Positions 37,428 to 47,621 of a stretch of 64,000 bases of DNA are shown here, piece after piece. The notes under the pieces are model-generated. The model did no database searches. It was given only the letters and a program-made list of their open reading frames with translations, and was not told where the DNA came from. A program made the translations under genes and the position numbers. The DNA comes from Leptospira broomii serovar Hurstbridge str. 5399 (GTDB lineage Bacteria > Spirochaetota > Leptospiria > Leptospirales > Leptospiraceae), in the NCBI RefSeq assembly GCF_000243715.2, contig NZ_AHMO02000008.1:1227001-1291000 (forward strand). The letters run 5' to 3'. Position 1 is the stretch's first letter; each line of letters starts with the position of its first letter.

Positions 37428-37891
37428 ATCTCTTGCCAAGGTGCAAGTACCACCTATGGAGTCAAGAAAAAATACGCAAAATTCTATGGAGTATAGGCTA
37501 TGCGAAACAGAAAAGGCCCCAGTTATTCCTATCGTTACCCACAAGTTTAGAATTCATATGCGGGTGCCGGATGGCTTATTTCACAAAAATCGAAAGGGGG
37601 TAAACAGTTTCAGTCTGAAATTCGTGTAGGAACTCCGCTTGGATCGTGAACCCGGAGAGTAGAATTTACTTAACAAACCCCGCCCTCGGGTGGGGGCCGG
37701 AGCGAAGCGGTGGAAAAATTCCTGTACCACAAAATAATCCTCCTGACAAGAACTTTTTCAAAATGAATTCTGTTGGAGCTCCTACAGGATTCTGAACTCA
37801 GAACTCTGCCCTCCGTTACCGTTCCGACTTCGCGCAGCTTCTGTCTAGCGTGAGCAAAGCGAATGCGTCTGTCCTCTGCTTTACCTAACTC
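37428..37891. other. 464-base intergenic region upstream of the 5S gene
   Basis: No gene is supported. It must hold the 5S promoter on the minus strand, but I cannot place it with confidence; TATACT (near 37490-37500, minus strand) is a possible -10 box without a good -35. The stretch 37680-37870 is more GC-rich than its surroundings and has repeat-like pieces: TGTAGGAACTCC (37625-37636) and the near-palindrome at 37770-37787. Confidence 0.5.
37770..37787. repeat. Near-palindromic repeat-like element
   Basis: CTGTTGGAGCTCCTACAG is palindromic except for one mismatched pair. Its half, TGTAGGAxCTCC, recurs at 37625-37636 in the same intergenic region. Short palindromes of the type TGTAGGAACTCCTACA are, to my memory, frequent between leptospiral genes. 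Confidence 0.4.
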
Positions 37892-38725
37892 CTATTCCGC
37901 CGGCCGCCAATTAATAAACTGTTCGCCGTCCAGCGGCTGGCAAACGGGACAAAAGAATGAGTCATAACCCAAAACGTTGGCTCGGCGGATTTTCGCTCCG
38001 CACCGAGGACAGGGCTCGTTCTTTCGATTACGCACTTTTACATGATCCCTTACTTTAAAATCCAAGGGGGCTTCTTTTTTCCGGATGTAATCAATGGAAT
38101 AGTCGAGAACTTCCTTAACGCTACGATAAAGTTTTTTCTTATCTTCGATCGATAATTGATGGCATTTGGTTTTTGGATGAATTCCTGCGGCAAATAAAAT
38201 CTCATCCGAGTATGCATTACCGAGAGCACTTAGCTTCGTTTGATCCATCAAAAAAACCCGAGTCTGCTGCCGACTTTTATCGATCAAACTCAGAAATTTA
38301 TCTTCAGTGAATTCTGCGGAAAGTAGATTTATTCCTTGGTCGGAATATTTCGGGATTTGTGATATCTGATCCTGATTGGCAAAATAAACTTTTCCCATCT
38401 TTACGTCGTCGGCATAATTTAAGACTAAGCCGTTAAAGGAAAAACGAACGCACAAATCTTTTTTCTTGTATTCGGAATTTAAGGAAAATCGACCCGCAAG
38501 CATCGGATGAATAATTATTTTTTTCCCCCCAAAATCGAAATTTAAAAACGGCCCATGCTGCTCTAAATTATGGAATGCTAAGCCGACAAACGCTTCTTCA
38601 ACCGGAGTCCCGAGTAAATTTCTAACTACAACCGGTTCGATAATCTCGATCGCTTCTATATTTCGATCGGCCAGGCTTGGCAAGAGACGTTCACGAATAA
38701 TGACAAGGTCCGGCAATTCGGGCAT
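37892..38725 (-). CDS. Fpg/Nei-family DNA glycosylase
   Basis: 277 residues beginning with PELPDL, which keeps the catalytic N-terminal Pro and Glu of the family after Met removal. A helix-two-turns-helix region (LGNAYSDEILFAAGIHP) and a C-terminal zinc finger (CPRCGAKIRRANVLG, then CPVC) are present. It should excise oxidised bases and nick the strand. The sequence departs from classical MutM in PELPDL and in the lesion loop, so Nei-like or atypical specificity is possible. The name mutM is therefore withheld. Confidence 0.88.
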   Translation of the reverse strand: MPELPDLVIIRERLLPSLADRNIEAIEIIEPVVVRNLLGTPVEEAFVGLAFHNLEQHGPFLNFDFGGKKIIIHPMLAGRFSLNSEYKKKDLCVRFSFNGLVLNYADDVKMGKVYFANQDQISQIPKYSDQGINLLSAEFTEDKFLSLIDKSRQQTRVFLMDQTKLSALGNAYSDEILFAAGIHPKTKCHQLSIEDKKKLYRSVKEVLDYSIDYIRKKEAPLDFKVRDHVKVRNRKNEPCPRCGAKIRRANVLGYDSFFCPVCQPLDGEQFINWRPAE

Positions 38726-38769
38726 ACGAAATTGAAGCTTGCCGAGCCGACTCCGTCAAGAAAATGTTT

Positions 38770-41103
38770 CTATCTCTTCTTCCGGTTCGGCAAGTATTTG
38801 AAATATTCTACTTCTATCGTATTGATCAGGAAAGTGTAGTATTTTACTAACTTCTTATCATATTTCTTTTTTTGAGCCTCGTTCCGAAGAAATTCCGAGA
38901 GTTGATCACGGATTAACGGCGCTTTTAAATCGGAATGACTAAGAATGATCGAACTCGGCATACCGGGAGGGACTATCTCGTCAGGAATCGCTATCGTAGC
39001 TGCATTTTGGAGTAAGGCATATTCGACTGTTGACGCGACCTTATCATCGTCCGGTTCCGACTTTAGATGCGTTACGCTTTGACGGATATTATCCAGGTTA
39101 TCCCAGATTTTCTTACGAAGAGATTTGGCATCATGGATTTTATCCTGAATCTTAGTGAACCGGTTCGGGAAAACGAACCTCTCCGCACCTTTTGCGATCA
39201 GGCTTACTTTTTTTTCCTTAGGAGTTTCACCTTTTCCAAAATGCTCATTAGAATCATCCGAGTCTTCCGCGTAATATTCTTCGTTTGAAGATGGATTGGA
39301 ATATTCTCCTTTGAATCCGGAACCAAAAGACTTAGTATTCCCCGTGTTTAAATCCAACTTCTCTCGTTCTCGAAAAAAGAGTGCAAGCATTATACCGATT
39401 ATGAGAGAAACAGGAATTCCGACGAAAATAATTCCGACCGTATTAAAATGAACCGAGGCGATCAAAAAAAACAGCATCGTTCCGACAAAGCCAAGTAAGC
39501 CCATAGATAAATTGAATTTCTTGGCGAGCGCTTCGGTTCTTTCTCGCTCTTCGACTTCTCTTTCCATTAAGAAGGAATCTTGCTGAAGCTTTACGACATG
39601 ATCGCCTTTCAGTTTAGAATTCAAATCGGGATGCTTCGGATTAGATAATGCTGCGTTGATTTCCTTCGCGATACTCAATTCTCTTTGATAGGAAAGATTT
39701 GCTTTAGCATCGGCAGTAAGCTTGTGAATCACTGCAGCCATATATCCCGGGTCTACCGCATACACCTCTGTAGATCCGTCATCTTTCTTTATTTCCTTCC
39801 AACCGAAACTGCCCGTTAGTTCTTTCTTTAATGTCTCTGAATAGTTTGCGATTTGCTCCGAACCGATAATTCCGACGGCTTCCAATCGTTTTTCAGGACT
39901 GAATTTGTATAACGCTAGATTCCCTTGCGTGTGTTCTTTAATCTGAATTTGAATCCGATGAACTAAGCTCTTAAAAGCTCCGTCGATTTTCCGTTCGCTC
40001 AATCTGGATTTTTCTTCGATCAGTTTTCTTAAAATTTGAATCGAAAGATTACAGGTTTCGCGGACTCGTTTACCTAAATCGTCCTTTTCCCGATCGAAGG
40101 GAAAATCTTCGACTAATTGAATTAAAGCGTCCACCTTATCGCTATTCTGTTTTCTACCCGGCTCCGCCATTCCATGGGTCGATTCAAAATCTTGAATGCG
40201 GGACCGAAAAAGCGTATACCCTGCCCTTTCCGAAAGTTGCTTCAGATATGTTAATGCAAAGACTTCCAAACCGTCGGCTTGAGCCCTGTAATGGGAAATC
40301 ACTTCCGGTTGATGTAAGTAAGTTCCATCCGCATTCAGTTGGAGGTCGTCTATAATAATATGATAATCGGGAAGGATTTGCGTCAACGCGTCCTTTGCCT
40401 TTGCGTAGCTTACAAAATCGCTTAGGAAGTCTATCATAGGAATATAATGATACGGGTGAAAGCCGCGGCGCAATAAACTTGCCATTTCGGATTCTATTGA
40501 TGCCAACTTCGGATACAGCCAAAGTTGACCGGCTTTATTTTTATGTAATATGATAGCGCCGGGTCGATCCTCTTCTAGAATTCGCGGCTTTTTGGCGCGA
40601 TTAGATAAAATTAAATCTATCGTCTCTTCCGAAAATTGAAAGCAGGCCTGCCTGTAAGGTGTGACGTCCGTCTTTGCTTCCTTTTGCGGAGATGCAAGAG
40701 CGATTCGAGCCTGCACTTTGTTGCCGTTACGGACCAAAAAAGGGTACATTAGCGCCGATTTATTCCGGCCTTTCTTTTCAAAATCCAGAATCTGACGTAA
40801 CGCCTGATCTACGGATTGAGGGGACTTGGCTTGTTCGCTCAAATTCCGATATTTATTCAGAAGTTCTCCCAGCTTATCCAAGGTAAGAAGGTATGAAGGG
40901 TGAACGCTTTTTGATCCGTGCTTCTCGGTTTTCTTATGCCAATCACGTAGTTCGTCAATGATACAGCGAGCAGTCGTAGATAAGCCCACTGCGCCGTCGT
41001 TTAAGAAAATATAGTCCGGCTGCAGACCCTCGAGATCGGTGGCTTTTGCTTGGCTCGAGGATAATTCCTCGAAGGATATGTCTTGCTGCTCCAAGGTTTC
41101 CAT
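38770..41103 (-). CDS. Hypothetical membrane protein, 777 aa
   Basis: I recognise this only as a leptospiral hypothetical. ATG 41101-41103 is taken as start; a TTG eight codons upstream is the alternative and neither has a strong ribosome-binding site. A long soluble N-terminal part (about 1-535) is followed by two close membrane helices ([18 protein letters not shown] and [20 protein letters not shown]), an acidic Ser/Asn/Glu-rich linker, and a C-terminal region of about 150 residues. Both large parts probably face the cytoplasm around a helical hairpin. No enzymatic motif was seen. Confidence 0.75.
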   Translation of the reverse strand: METLEQQDISFEELSSSQAKATDLEGLQPDYIFLNDGAVGLSTTARCIIDELRDWHKKTEKHGSKSVHPSYLLTLDKLGELLNKYRNLSEQAKSPQSVDQALRQILDFEKKGRNKSALMYPFLVRNGNKVQARIALASPQKEAKTDVTPYRQACFQFSEETIDLILSNRAKKPRILEEDRPGAIILHKNKAGQLWLYPKLASIESEMASLLRRGFHPYHYIPMIDFLSDFVSYAKAKDALTQILPDYHIIIDDLQLNADGTYLHQPEVISHYRAQADGLEVFALTYLKQLSERAGYTLFRSRIQDFESTHGMAEPGRKQNSDKVDALIQLVEDFPFDREKDDLGKRVRETCNLSIQILRKLIEEKSRLSERKIDGAFKSLVHRIQIQIKEHTQGNLALYKFSPEKRLEAVGIIGSEQIANYSETLKKELTGSFGWKEIKKDDGSTEVYAVDPGYMAAVIHKLTADAKANLSYQRELSIAKEINAALSNPKHPDLNSKLKGDHVVKLQQDSFLMEREVEERERTEALAKKFNLSMGLLGFVGTMLFFLIASVHFNTVGIIFVGIPVSLIIGIMLALFFREREKLDLNTGNTKSFGSGFKGEYSNPSSNEEYYAEDSDDSNEHFGKGETPKEKKVSLIAKGAERFVFPNRFTKIQDKIHDAKSLRKKIWDNLDNIRQSVTHLKSEPDDDKVASTVEYALLQNAATIAIPDEIVPPGMPSSIILSHSDLKAPLIRDQLSEFLRNEAQKKKYDKKLVKYYTFLINTIEVEYFKYLPNRKKR

Positions 41104-41241
41104 AAATGCGCCCGTAAGGAATAACAATCCAAGATAGGAAATTTCAGTCTATTCCTGGACCAGATTCCCGAATTCAAAAGGAGATTAAAACTCTTTTATT
41201 GCAGGAAAACTAACGGATAGGAAACGAATAAGCGGAAATGA

Positions 41242-42507
41242 TTATTTCATAAACTTCCGGAAAACTTTCCCGATTTTTCGGAGGCCTTCCTGCAATTCTC
41301 CATCTTCTCTAGCGAAGCTGATACGAGCACATTCTTCCGACGAAGGGTCGACGGGAGCTCCTGCTGGAAAAAAATACCGACCTGGGACTATTATAACTCC
41401 TTCGTGTTTCAAAATCGGATAGAGTTCGGTTAACGATTTGGTTAAACCTTTAACTCTTACCCAAAGGAAAAACGCGCCTTCACTCTCGTGAATTCGATAA
41501 TCGAATTTTCCTCCCCATTCCTGACGGATGATAGCCAAAGCGAGTGATCGCTTTCGGGCATAATATGGAAGGACGACATTTTTACTCAAAGAACGCCATG
41601 CACCGGATTTGAGAAATTCTAAACCGACATATTGCCCTAAGCTTCCACTAGTTAGATTTAAAACCGCATTTGCTTTATTCAATGAGGCAATAATTTCCGG
41701 ATTAGCCAATACGAAACCCGTTCTTACTCCCGGCAGCCCTATTTTTGAAAGGCTAAATCCCTGAATCATTCCGTCTCTATGAAACCATTTTCCGTTCCCG
41801 TAAACGATACCCGGAAACGGAAATCCATATGCATTATCCAGTAAAAGAGGAATGCTTTTTTTTCGGGAAAAAGTTAGGAGTTTGCCGATTTCCTCTTCCG
41901 TAGCTACTCGACCCGTAGGATTCGTAGGTCTGGATAAAACGGTGCAACCCAATAAATCATTCGATTCTTGTAATTTAGAAAGCGATTCCTCATCCAATTC
42001 GTAGCGAAAGGTATCGATTCCGGTTTCCTTATATTTAGCGGGAAGAGAATAGATTGAATCCTCTTCAATGGGTTGATCGATATATCCGATATATTCGGGA
42101 ACTGTAGGGAAAAGAGCCTTCCTTTTAGAACCGTCCGGAAATGTACCGGAAAAGAAATTCAAAAGTAAATAGAACGCATTTTGAGATCCGTTGGTGATCG
42201 CAATCTCATCCTTCGTTATTGTCATGCCGGATTCTTTTTGAAGGAGATCCGCAAAAACCTCGAGAGTTTCCTCCTTACCTGACGGAGATTCATATTTTCC
42301 GAGAATGGATTCCCAGCTGCCCCCGGACGTCAACTTAGAGAGAATTTCTTTCCAAACTTCTTCGACCTCGGGAATTAAAGCGGGGCTACCTCCCCCGAGC
42401 ATACTGACTCCATGCTTTACATCCCCCAGATCTTCCATGAGCTGACCGATCCCGGTCTGCAGTCTAAATTTTGTCCCGAACTTAGATGTGTAGAATTTCC
42501 GGTTCAT
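41242..42507 (-). CDS. avtA: Valine-pyruvate aminotransferase
   Basis: 421 residues of fold-type I PLP enzyme. SMLGGGSPALIPEVEE, ITNGSQNAFYLLLNFFSG, LFPTVPEYIGYID and DNAYGFPFPG track E. coli AvtA closely as I recall it. The PLP-binding lysine lies in SLSKIGLPGVRTGF. It transfers an amino group between valine and pyruvate to give alanine and 2-oxoisovalerate. It is divergent from the nucleotide cyclase gene, with about 100 bases for both promoters. Confidence 0.88.
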   Translation of the reverse strand: MNRKFYTSKFGTKFRLQTGIGQLMEDLGDVKHGVSMLGGGSPALIPEVEEVWKEILSKLTSGGSWESILGKYESPSGKEETLEVFADLLQKESGMTITKDEIAITNGSQNAFYLLLNFFSGTFPDGSKRKALFPTVPEYIGYIDQPIEEDSIYSLPAKYKETGIDTFRYELDEESLSKLQESNDLLGCTVLSRPTNPTGRVATEEEIGKLLTFSRKKSIPLLLDNAYGFPFPGIVYGNGKWFHRDGMIQGFSLSKIGLPGVRTGFVLANPEIIASLNKANAVLNLTSGSLGQYVGLEFLKSGAWRSLSKNVVLPYYARKRSLALAIIRQEWGGKFDYRIHESEGAFFLWVRVKGLTKSLTELYPILKHEGVIIVPGRYFFPAGAPVDPSSEECARISFAREDGELQEGLRKIGKVFRKFMK

Positions 42508-42610
42508 AGATAGATTCCACTTTTCTTTCCGCCGAAGTTCAGGAAAGATAATCTAAGTTTAGTGGCGAAAATTTTCTACGATTCGTCCAAATGAACCTTC
42601 GGAGAAATTC

Positions 42611-44539
42611 ATGCAGACTCGGATACCTTCCGCAGCTTGGGAAACTTTAGATCCCGAAAATATAGATCTTGCCGCATTCTTAGAAGCTTTCCCGTGGGAA
42701 AGCAAATGGACCTCATTATCTAATCCGATCGATCGGCTCTGGAAATTCGATCTAAATGCAACGCCGTCGGAACTCTGGCCCTGGCTCGTGGATACCTCTT
42801 CTTTTAACAAACGTATCGGCGTACCGGAAATGAAATTTCAAGAAGTAAACGGAAAGCTGTTCGGCACTTCTAAAAATGCCGGAATTTCCATGGAATGGGA
42901 GGAAGTCCCCTGGGAATGGGAATACTGCAAACAATTGAATAATGCCCGCATCTACTCTAGAGGTTTTGCCCATTACGTAAGAACAAGGTATTTACTATTT
43001 CCGTTAGGAGGAGATCGGAGTCGATTGTTCGTTTACTTCGGATGGATTCCGAAAGGTTTTATCGGAAAAAATCTTCTTCCGATCGGAATGAAGCAATTGG
43101 AAAAATCCTATTTAAACGGGCTGACAGGCGTGATAGAAGATCTTAAAAAAGTTCAGAATCACGGTTGGACCGGTCCGACCGCGTTAGCGTTATTAAAGGA
43201 ATCTCAGTCGCAAAAGGATCCGATCTTCCCCGCTCGAGTTCAGCAAATTCGAGTCGGTTTCGTAAGAGAAGGTCAACCAAGAGAACTCGTTAATAAAGTA
43301 TTAAGTTACATTTTCGATGCCGATGAAAACGACCTCTATCGAATTCGCATAAAGTCCCTAGCTAAGGCTTGGGATGTTCCCTTTAAGGACCTTTTATTAA
43401 TTTTCTTGCATGGATGTCGTCTAGGTTTATTTACTCTTTCTTGGGATATTATTTGTCCTCATTGCAGAGGTGTAAGGACGGAGGCCCAACATTTAGGAGA
43501 CCTGCCTGCTCGGGATTCTTGCGACGTATGTGAGATCCAATTCGATGCGAATCAAATCAATTCGGTGGAGATTACTTTTCATGTCCATCCGTCCATACGA
43601 GAAATACAAAAGAGATATTTCTGTGCGGCCGAACCGGCCACAAAATCGCATATCCGATTTCAAAAATATTTGCTGCCGAACGAATCTTATCAGTCGCATC
43701 TTCTTCTTCATCCGGGAACGTATCGTTTAAGAATCAATGGCGAAAAGAAATATTCCCTATTGGACATAAGTGAGAGTCAGAATAACACTAAATTAGAATG
43801 GGCACCGTCGGACCTGCCGGACGAACTTGAAATCGGAAATGAGCCGACGTTCATACTGAAGAATAATACGTCCGAAAGGAAAGGATTCATAATTGAGGAA
43901 AGGAAAGAAGATCAGGATAGTCTGCGACCTTCCGATCTTTTTAATTTTCAAAATTTCCGAGAACTTTTTTCACAGGAAGCTCTCTCTACCGATTTACAGT
44001 TGGATATCGGGATTCAGACGATTCTTTTTACGGACATCGTCGGATCTACGCGCTTCTATCATCAAAAGGGAGATACGGGTGCGTTTGCAGAAGTTCGGCA
44101 ACACTTTGTGGAAGTGTACAAAATCGTTCGGGAACACCAAGGTGCGGTTGTAAAAACGATCGGCGACGCAGTAATGGCGTCTTTTACGTCCCCAGTAGAC
44201 GCACTGATAGCTTCAACGGAGATGCAAGAGTATTTTTCAGATAAGACTGATGAAACTCCGATCAGAATTCGAGTCAGCCTGCATAGCGGGCCCTGCCTTG
44301 CCGTGAATCTAAACAGCAATATCGATTACTTCGGAAACACAGTAAACTTTGCCGCTAAACTCCAAGGAGCGACCGACGAAGGGGAAATTGTTTTTTCCGA
44401 AGGAATATTCCGAGATAAAGAAATCAGAGAGTTGATGAAAGAAAGAAGCTGGAAAGTAAAGAAAGTTCCTTTCCTTCAAAGTTGGATTGGAGAAGAAACT
44501 CAAGTATATAAGCTAGTTACTAGCCCACCCGAAGATTAA
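42611..44539 (+). CDS. Class III adenylate/guanylate cyclase with DUF5939-type N-terminal region and zinc ribbon
   Basis: 642 residues. Residues about 30-180 look like an SRPBCC/START-like domain ([18 protein letters not shown]). A cysteine pair at CPHC (282-285) and CDVC (303-306) suggests a zinc ribbon. The C-terminal 180 residues are a class III cyclase ([12 protein letters not shown] with the first metal Asp, [15 protein letters not shown] with the second, [22 protein letters not shown]). It would make cAMP or cGMP. No membrane segment is present, so it is cytoplasmic and may sense a lipid or other ligand. GGAG lies six bases before the ATG. Confidence 0.92.
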   Translation: MQTRIPSAAWETLDPENIDLAAFLEAFPWESKWTSLSNPIDRLWKFDLNATPSELWPWLVDTSSFNKRIGVPEMKFQEVNGKLFGTSKNAGISMEWEEVPWEWEYCKQLNNARIYSRGFAHYVRTRYLLFPLGGDRSRLFVYFGWIPKGFIGKNLLPIGMKQLEKSYLNGLTGVIEDLKKVQNHGWTGPTALALLKESQSQKDPIFPARVQQIRVGFVREGQPRELVNKVLSYIFDADENDLYRIRIKSLAKAWDVPFKDLLLIFLHGCRLGLFTLSWDIICPHCRGVRTEAQHLGDLPARDSCDVCEIQFDANQINSVEITFHVHPSIREIQKRYFCAAEPATKSHIRFQKYLLPNESYQSHLLLHPGTYRLRINGEKKYSLLDISESQNNTKLEWAPSDLPDELEIGNEPTFILKNNTSERKGFIIEERKEDQDSLRPSDLFNFQNFRELFSQEALSTDLQLDIGIQTILFTDIVGSTRFYHQKGDTGAFAEVRQHFVEVYKIVREHQGAVVKTIGDAVMASFTSPVDALIASTEMQEYFSDKTDETPIRIRVSLHSGPCLAVNLNSNIDYFGNTVNFAAKLQGATDEGEIVFSEGIFRDKEIRELMKERSWKVKKVPFLQSWIGEETQVYKLVTSPPED

Positions 44540-44550
44540 TGGAATTTCAC

Positions 44551-44606
44551 ATTCGAACCCTGTTGATAAAATACGGAAGATTGCTTTATGGAGACGCCGG
44601 GGTTCG
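44551..44606. repeat. Degenerate copy of the ssrA 3' end and its flank
   Basis: This 56-base stretch aligns to 44735-44789 with eight mismatches and one gap. The last 20 bases (TTATGGAGACGCCGGGGTTC) are identical in both. The second copy contains the true 3' end of tmRNA, so this one is a duplicate lying downstream of the gene. Such duplications often mark integration sites (att) of phages or islands. Confidence 0.75.
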
Positions 44607-44734
44607 CCGCGTCGCGATCGAACGTCCTTTCCGATCGGGCTCTGCGGCGTCTCTCTCGAGCCTCGCAACATCGTGTTGCTCGGTCGCGATGAATACTCTC
44701 CCGCTGCGAGCTATCATCGCTTACTCGAGTTCGC

Positions 44735-44789
44735 ATTCGAACCCCGACGGTAAGATATGGTAGATTACTTATGGAGACGCCGGGGTTCG
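44735..44789. repeat. Second copy of the ssrA 3'-end repeat (overlaps functional ssrA)
   Basis: Partner of the repeat at 44551-44606, about 184 bases away in direct orientation. It includes the CCA-end and T-arm of tmRNA and 37 bases of downstream flank. The 128 bases between the copies are GC-rich, with a small hairpin (GCAACATCGTGTTGC). Confidence 0.75.
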
Positions 44790-45116
44790 AACCCGGGTCC
44801 TATTGTGCCTCGATGGGGCCTCTACATGTTTGTCTTGTGATTTAAAATTTCAGAAAACCTTAACCCACAAGCAGGTGTGTTTTTCCAATCCGATTCATAT
44901 ACATCATTCATCGAGAACCGGCCACCGATGAATCACGTCTTCCGTTTACGTCGGAAAAAAAGCCACCGGAAGAGTAAGCCTTTTATCCGTAGCAGGGATT
45001 AAGCTGCTAGTGCTAATTCGTTGTTAGCGTTTATTGTTTTGAAGGTTTTTAAGAGGTCCCTCACCCCTACATGCCACCACACTTAAACTACAACAGTCGA
45101 AACCAAATTCGTCCCC
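44772..45116 (-). ncRNA. ssrA: Transfer-messenger RNA (tmRNA)
   Basis: The 5' end GGGGACG (complement of 45110-45116) pairs with the 3' CGTCTCC before the final A; the T-arm is GGGTTCGAACCC. The tag reading frame, on the minus strand from 45028 to 44999, is GCT AAC AAC GAA TTA GCA CTA GCA GCT TAA, coding ANNELALAA, a standard tag ending in the LAA degron. At 345 bases it is of normal length. It rescues stalled ribosomes together with SmpB. CCA is encoded. Confidence 0.96.
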
Positions 45117-45533
45117 GTTGATATAAGTTAGACGTCCAATCTGAGGAATGGTTCTTAGAATTCAAGATGTTTTCAGGAAGAATGGACTTTGAAATTCGCC
45201 GAAAAAATCAAACAGATGAAGATTACTCAGCTACTTTTATAGATCATATAGCAAACAGTGTTTTAAGCCGCACTCTCTTTCATCTTCAAAAGCGGAACCA
45301 AAATAAAAAGATAACTAACAGAGTTTAGATAGCTCTTAAGTTCCCTCGGAAGAAAATTCAAATCGCCATTTAAAACTTTGATTACAAACAAATAAAATTC
45401 GGAAAATTTATAATATACCAAATGTTTTATATAGATTCGATGTTTCTCAAGTGACATTGACTTTTTACCGACTAACTGCTACAATGACGACAAGAGAATT
45501 GGATCACTTTCATTTTATAGAAAGTTAATCCGT
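45117..45533. other. 417-base intergenic region, no gene supported
   Basis: AT-rich stretch between the ssrA 5' end and the SGNH hydrolase gene. It must contain the divergent promoters of both. A 64-codon minus-strand ORF (45263-45457) lacks a ribosome-binding site and recognisable features and was not accepted. No repeat or stable RNA was seen. Confidence 0.5.
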
Positions 45534-46826
45534 ATGAGGATAAAAAATAGAATGGGAAAACTCACTATTTGGAAAATAATCGTGTCGATAGGGATCAGTG
45601 TTTGCTCGATTTCTATTTCCGCGCAAAGTCAATCACAAGTATTCGCGAAACCCGGTGTTATCGGAGACTCCTTGAGCCAAGGCTTCTTCGGTGCGACCGT
45701 CCAAAAGAAAACGCAAGACTGGGCATTCCCTGTTTTAGTTTCCAAACAAGCCGGTTCGGGTGTAAGCTATAACGTTTTGAAAGGTCCGTATCTTAACTTT
45801 GAAGATGTTCTCAAAGGCAATTGCGGTATTTTCTGTATCGCAGCTAGTGTCATCGGTGGAAATGAATCCACGGTCGGCCTTCCGACTCATGCAGGGATTA
45901 CGGGAGCCGATTATACGACAGTACTAAAAACATCAGGCCAGTGCGAAGATATCAATGCGACTAAATGGGCCAGACAATGGTATTGGGCAACTTGGTATTG
46001 GTTTACCTATCGTTGGGTCGAAGTAGCCGACTGTCAGACTCCCGATAAGTTCCATCGTTTCGGATTAGGCAACGCTGGAACCCAGATGCAAATTATGGAA
46101 AAGGTGAGACCGTCGTTCTTGTTCGGAACTGCGGCTGCAAACCATGTCCTATGTACTGCATTGAGCACTTCTACAGCTTGTCTGGACGAAACTCGCTATA
46201 AACGCGACATTCGGGAAACAATGCGTAGAATGGCCGCGATCGGCTCGATCAAAGGCGGTGTTCTTTTCACAATTCCTAATGTAACTTCAATTGCATTCTT
46301 GGAATCGTATAAGGATCCTCAAGGAAGAGCGAACTACACCGGTCTAAAAGCATTTTTCAGATCTTCCGTATCCGATCCTTCTCAAGTATTGGATGCAGGC
46401 GAAGTAAATACTATCACAAGCTTTTTGACGATGTTGAATAATGAAGTTAAAGCACAAGCAGTGGCTATGGGATTTGCAGTAGCGGATTTGAAAGTTGTTT
46501 TCGATGATCTAAAAGAAAACGGCCGTTTGATCAGCAGCCCTTCCGGATGGAGTCCCGGCTATGCGCGAGCAAACTGGCCTCTCCCGGGTCAACCCGGTGT
46601 TTTTGGTTTAGATGGAGTTCATCCAAATCAATACGGACACTCTCTCTTTGCTAACGAGTTAATTAAAGTAATCAATTCCAAATACGGATATTCGATTCCT
46701 TTAGTCAGCGAATACAACGCTTGGTTTTACGACAGTCTTAACCGAAATCCGATCGACTTGAAAAAATTCCTGACCGAAACAATCTTCGGACAGTTTATTT
46801 CTTGGGTCATCGGTATCTTTGTCTAA
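45534..46826 (+). CDS. Secreted SGNH/GDSL-type hydrolase
   Basis: 430 residues with an N-terminal signal peptide (hydrophobic at about 12-30, possible cut at ISA-QS). Block I is VIGDSLSQG with Ser46 as nucleophile; block V is [10 protein letters not shown] with Asp360 and His363. GTAAANH stands where block III (GxND) is expected. Several cysteines (GNCGIFC, CLDET) suggest disulfides outside the cytoplasm. The family includes lipases and esterases; the substrate is unknown. The start could also be ATG 45552. A terminator follows at 46846. Confidence 0.85.
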   Translation: MRIKNRMGKLTIWKIIVSIGISVCSISISAQSQSQVFAKPGVIGDSLSQGFFGATVQKKTQDWAFPVLVSKQAGSGVSYNVLKGPYLNFEDVLKGNCGIFCIAASVIGGNESTVGLPTHAGITGADYTTVLKTSGQCEDINATKWARQWYWATWYWFTYRWVEVADCQTPDKFHRFGLGNAGTQMQIMEKVRPSFLFGTAAANHVLCTALSTSTACLDETRYKRDIRETMRRMAAIGSIKGGVLFTIPNVTSIAFLESYKDPQGRANYTGLKAFFRSSVSDPSQVLDAGEVNTITSFLTMLNNEVKAQAVAMGFAVADLKVVFDDLKENGRLISSPSGWSPGYARANWPLPGQPGVFGLDGVHPNQYGHSLFANELIKVINSKYGYSIPLVSEYNAWFYDSLNRNPIDLKKFLTETIFGQFISWVIGIFV

Positions 46827-46845
46827 GCTCCCAGATCAAATGTCG

Positions 46846-46872
46846 AAACCCGGGTCGAAACGGCCCGGGTTT
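46846..46872 (+). terminator. Terminator-like hairpin after the SGNH gene
   Basis: AAACCCGGG (46846-46854) pairs perfectly with CCCGGGTTT (46864-46872) over a nine-base loop. Only a short T-run follows, but the GC-rich stem directly after the gene supports termination. Confidence 0.7.
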
Positions 46873-46933
46873 ATCCGACAACCTTCAATAAAATAATCTT
46901 TCCTTAGTTTGAACAAGGTGGCATCATAAAAGT

Positions 46934-47620
46934 ATGATTCCCTATAGAAAATACGCTTCCTGGATCTTAGCGGGGATCGTCCTTTTACTTCTTTTAATTT
47001 TTATTTTTTGGCCGGATAAGACCGAGAAAATAAAATCAGTTAGCCAAGAAACAGAATCGGTATTGGAACGACGGAGGAATTTGACATCAGGAATCGAATT
47101 CCCCGATGCGCCTCATCCGTTTACAGAAGATCCGGAATTAGAAGGTCAGGCAAAGCGACTTTGGCCTCATGCGTTTGGTCCGAAAAAAACGGATGCTGAT
47201 CGAGAACGAATTCGCGAGGAATGGGTGGAATTTGCATTTAAATATCCGAAGAATATTTATATTCCTGCAGAATTTCGGACCCCCTTAACGCAGGATGAAG
47301 AAAAAAAAGCGAGAGAACGTTTGGATTTGGTGACTGCGGCAGAATCCCAATTTGCGGTTTCGCGAAATGCGGGAAAATTCGCCGAGCCTGGAGTTTCTCC
47401 GTCTCAAGTAACGGAGCCGCAAGTCACTCCTCAGCAACAAAAAGCTTATTTTGATTATAAAATCCAAGAATTGGAATCAAGGATACAACTCATAGAATAT
47501 TCCATTCAGCAGGGCAAACTAGACCCGTCACAAATTTCGGAAGCTAATCAAGATATCTCTATTTGGAAAAACGAATTGCAACAACTGCGACAAGCCTTAG
47601 ATGGAGTTCCTTCTTCTTAA
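46934..47620 (+). CDS. Hypothetical membrane-anchored protein, 228 aa
   Basis: An N-terminal membrane helix (about 9-27, ILAGIVLLLLLIFIFW) anchors a hydrophilic, charged domain. The C-terminal third is helical with coiled-coil character (KIQELESRIQLIEYSIQQG, LQQLRQALDG). The central part is rich in Pro and charged residues (FPDAPHPFTEDPELEGQAK). I do not recognise the family. It directly precedes the HEAT-repeat lipoprotein gene and is probably cotranscribed with it; a periplasmic location is inferred. Confidence 0.72.
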   Translation: MIPYRKYASWILAGIVLLLLLIFIFWPDKTEKIKSVSQETESVLERRRNLTSGIEFPDAPHPFTEDPELEGQAKRLWPHAFGPKKTDADRERIREEWVEFAFKYPKNIYIPAEFRTPLTQDEEKKARERLDLVTAAESQFAVSRNAGKFAEPGVSPSQVTEPQVTPQQQKAYFDYKIQELESRIQLIEYSIQQGKLDPSQISEANQDISIWKNELQQLRQALDGVPSS

Positions 47621-47621
47621 T

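Noticed and set aside
44735..44752. tRNA T-arm-like sequence GGGGTTCGAATGCG (minus strand)
   Set aside because: The T-stem does not pair fully and no acceptor, D-arm or anticodon stem is found around it; it belongs to the ssrA-flank repeat.
44536..44763. Overlapping ORFs on both strands between the cyclase gene and ssrA
   Set aside because: They lie in the duplicated, GC-rich, non-coding segment, and their frames are accidental.
44551..44789. Possible CRISPR or tandem array at the ssrA repeats
   Set aside because: Only two imperfect copies exist, with no regular spacers and no cas genes.
45263..45457. 64-codon ORF on the minus strand between ssrA and the SGNH hydrolase gene
   Set aside because: No Shine-Dalgarno, AT-rich composition like non-coding DNA, and no recognisable domain. 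It could be a decayed gene, but support is too weak to list.
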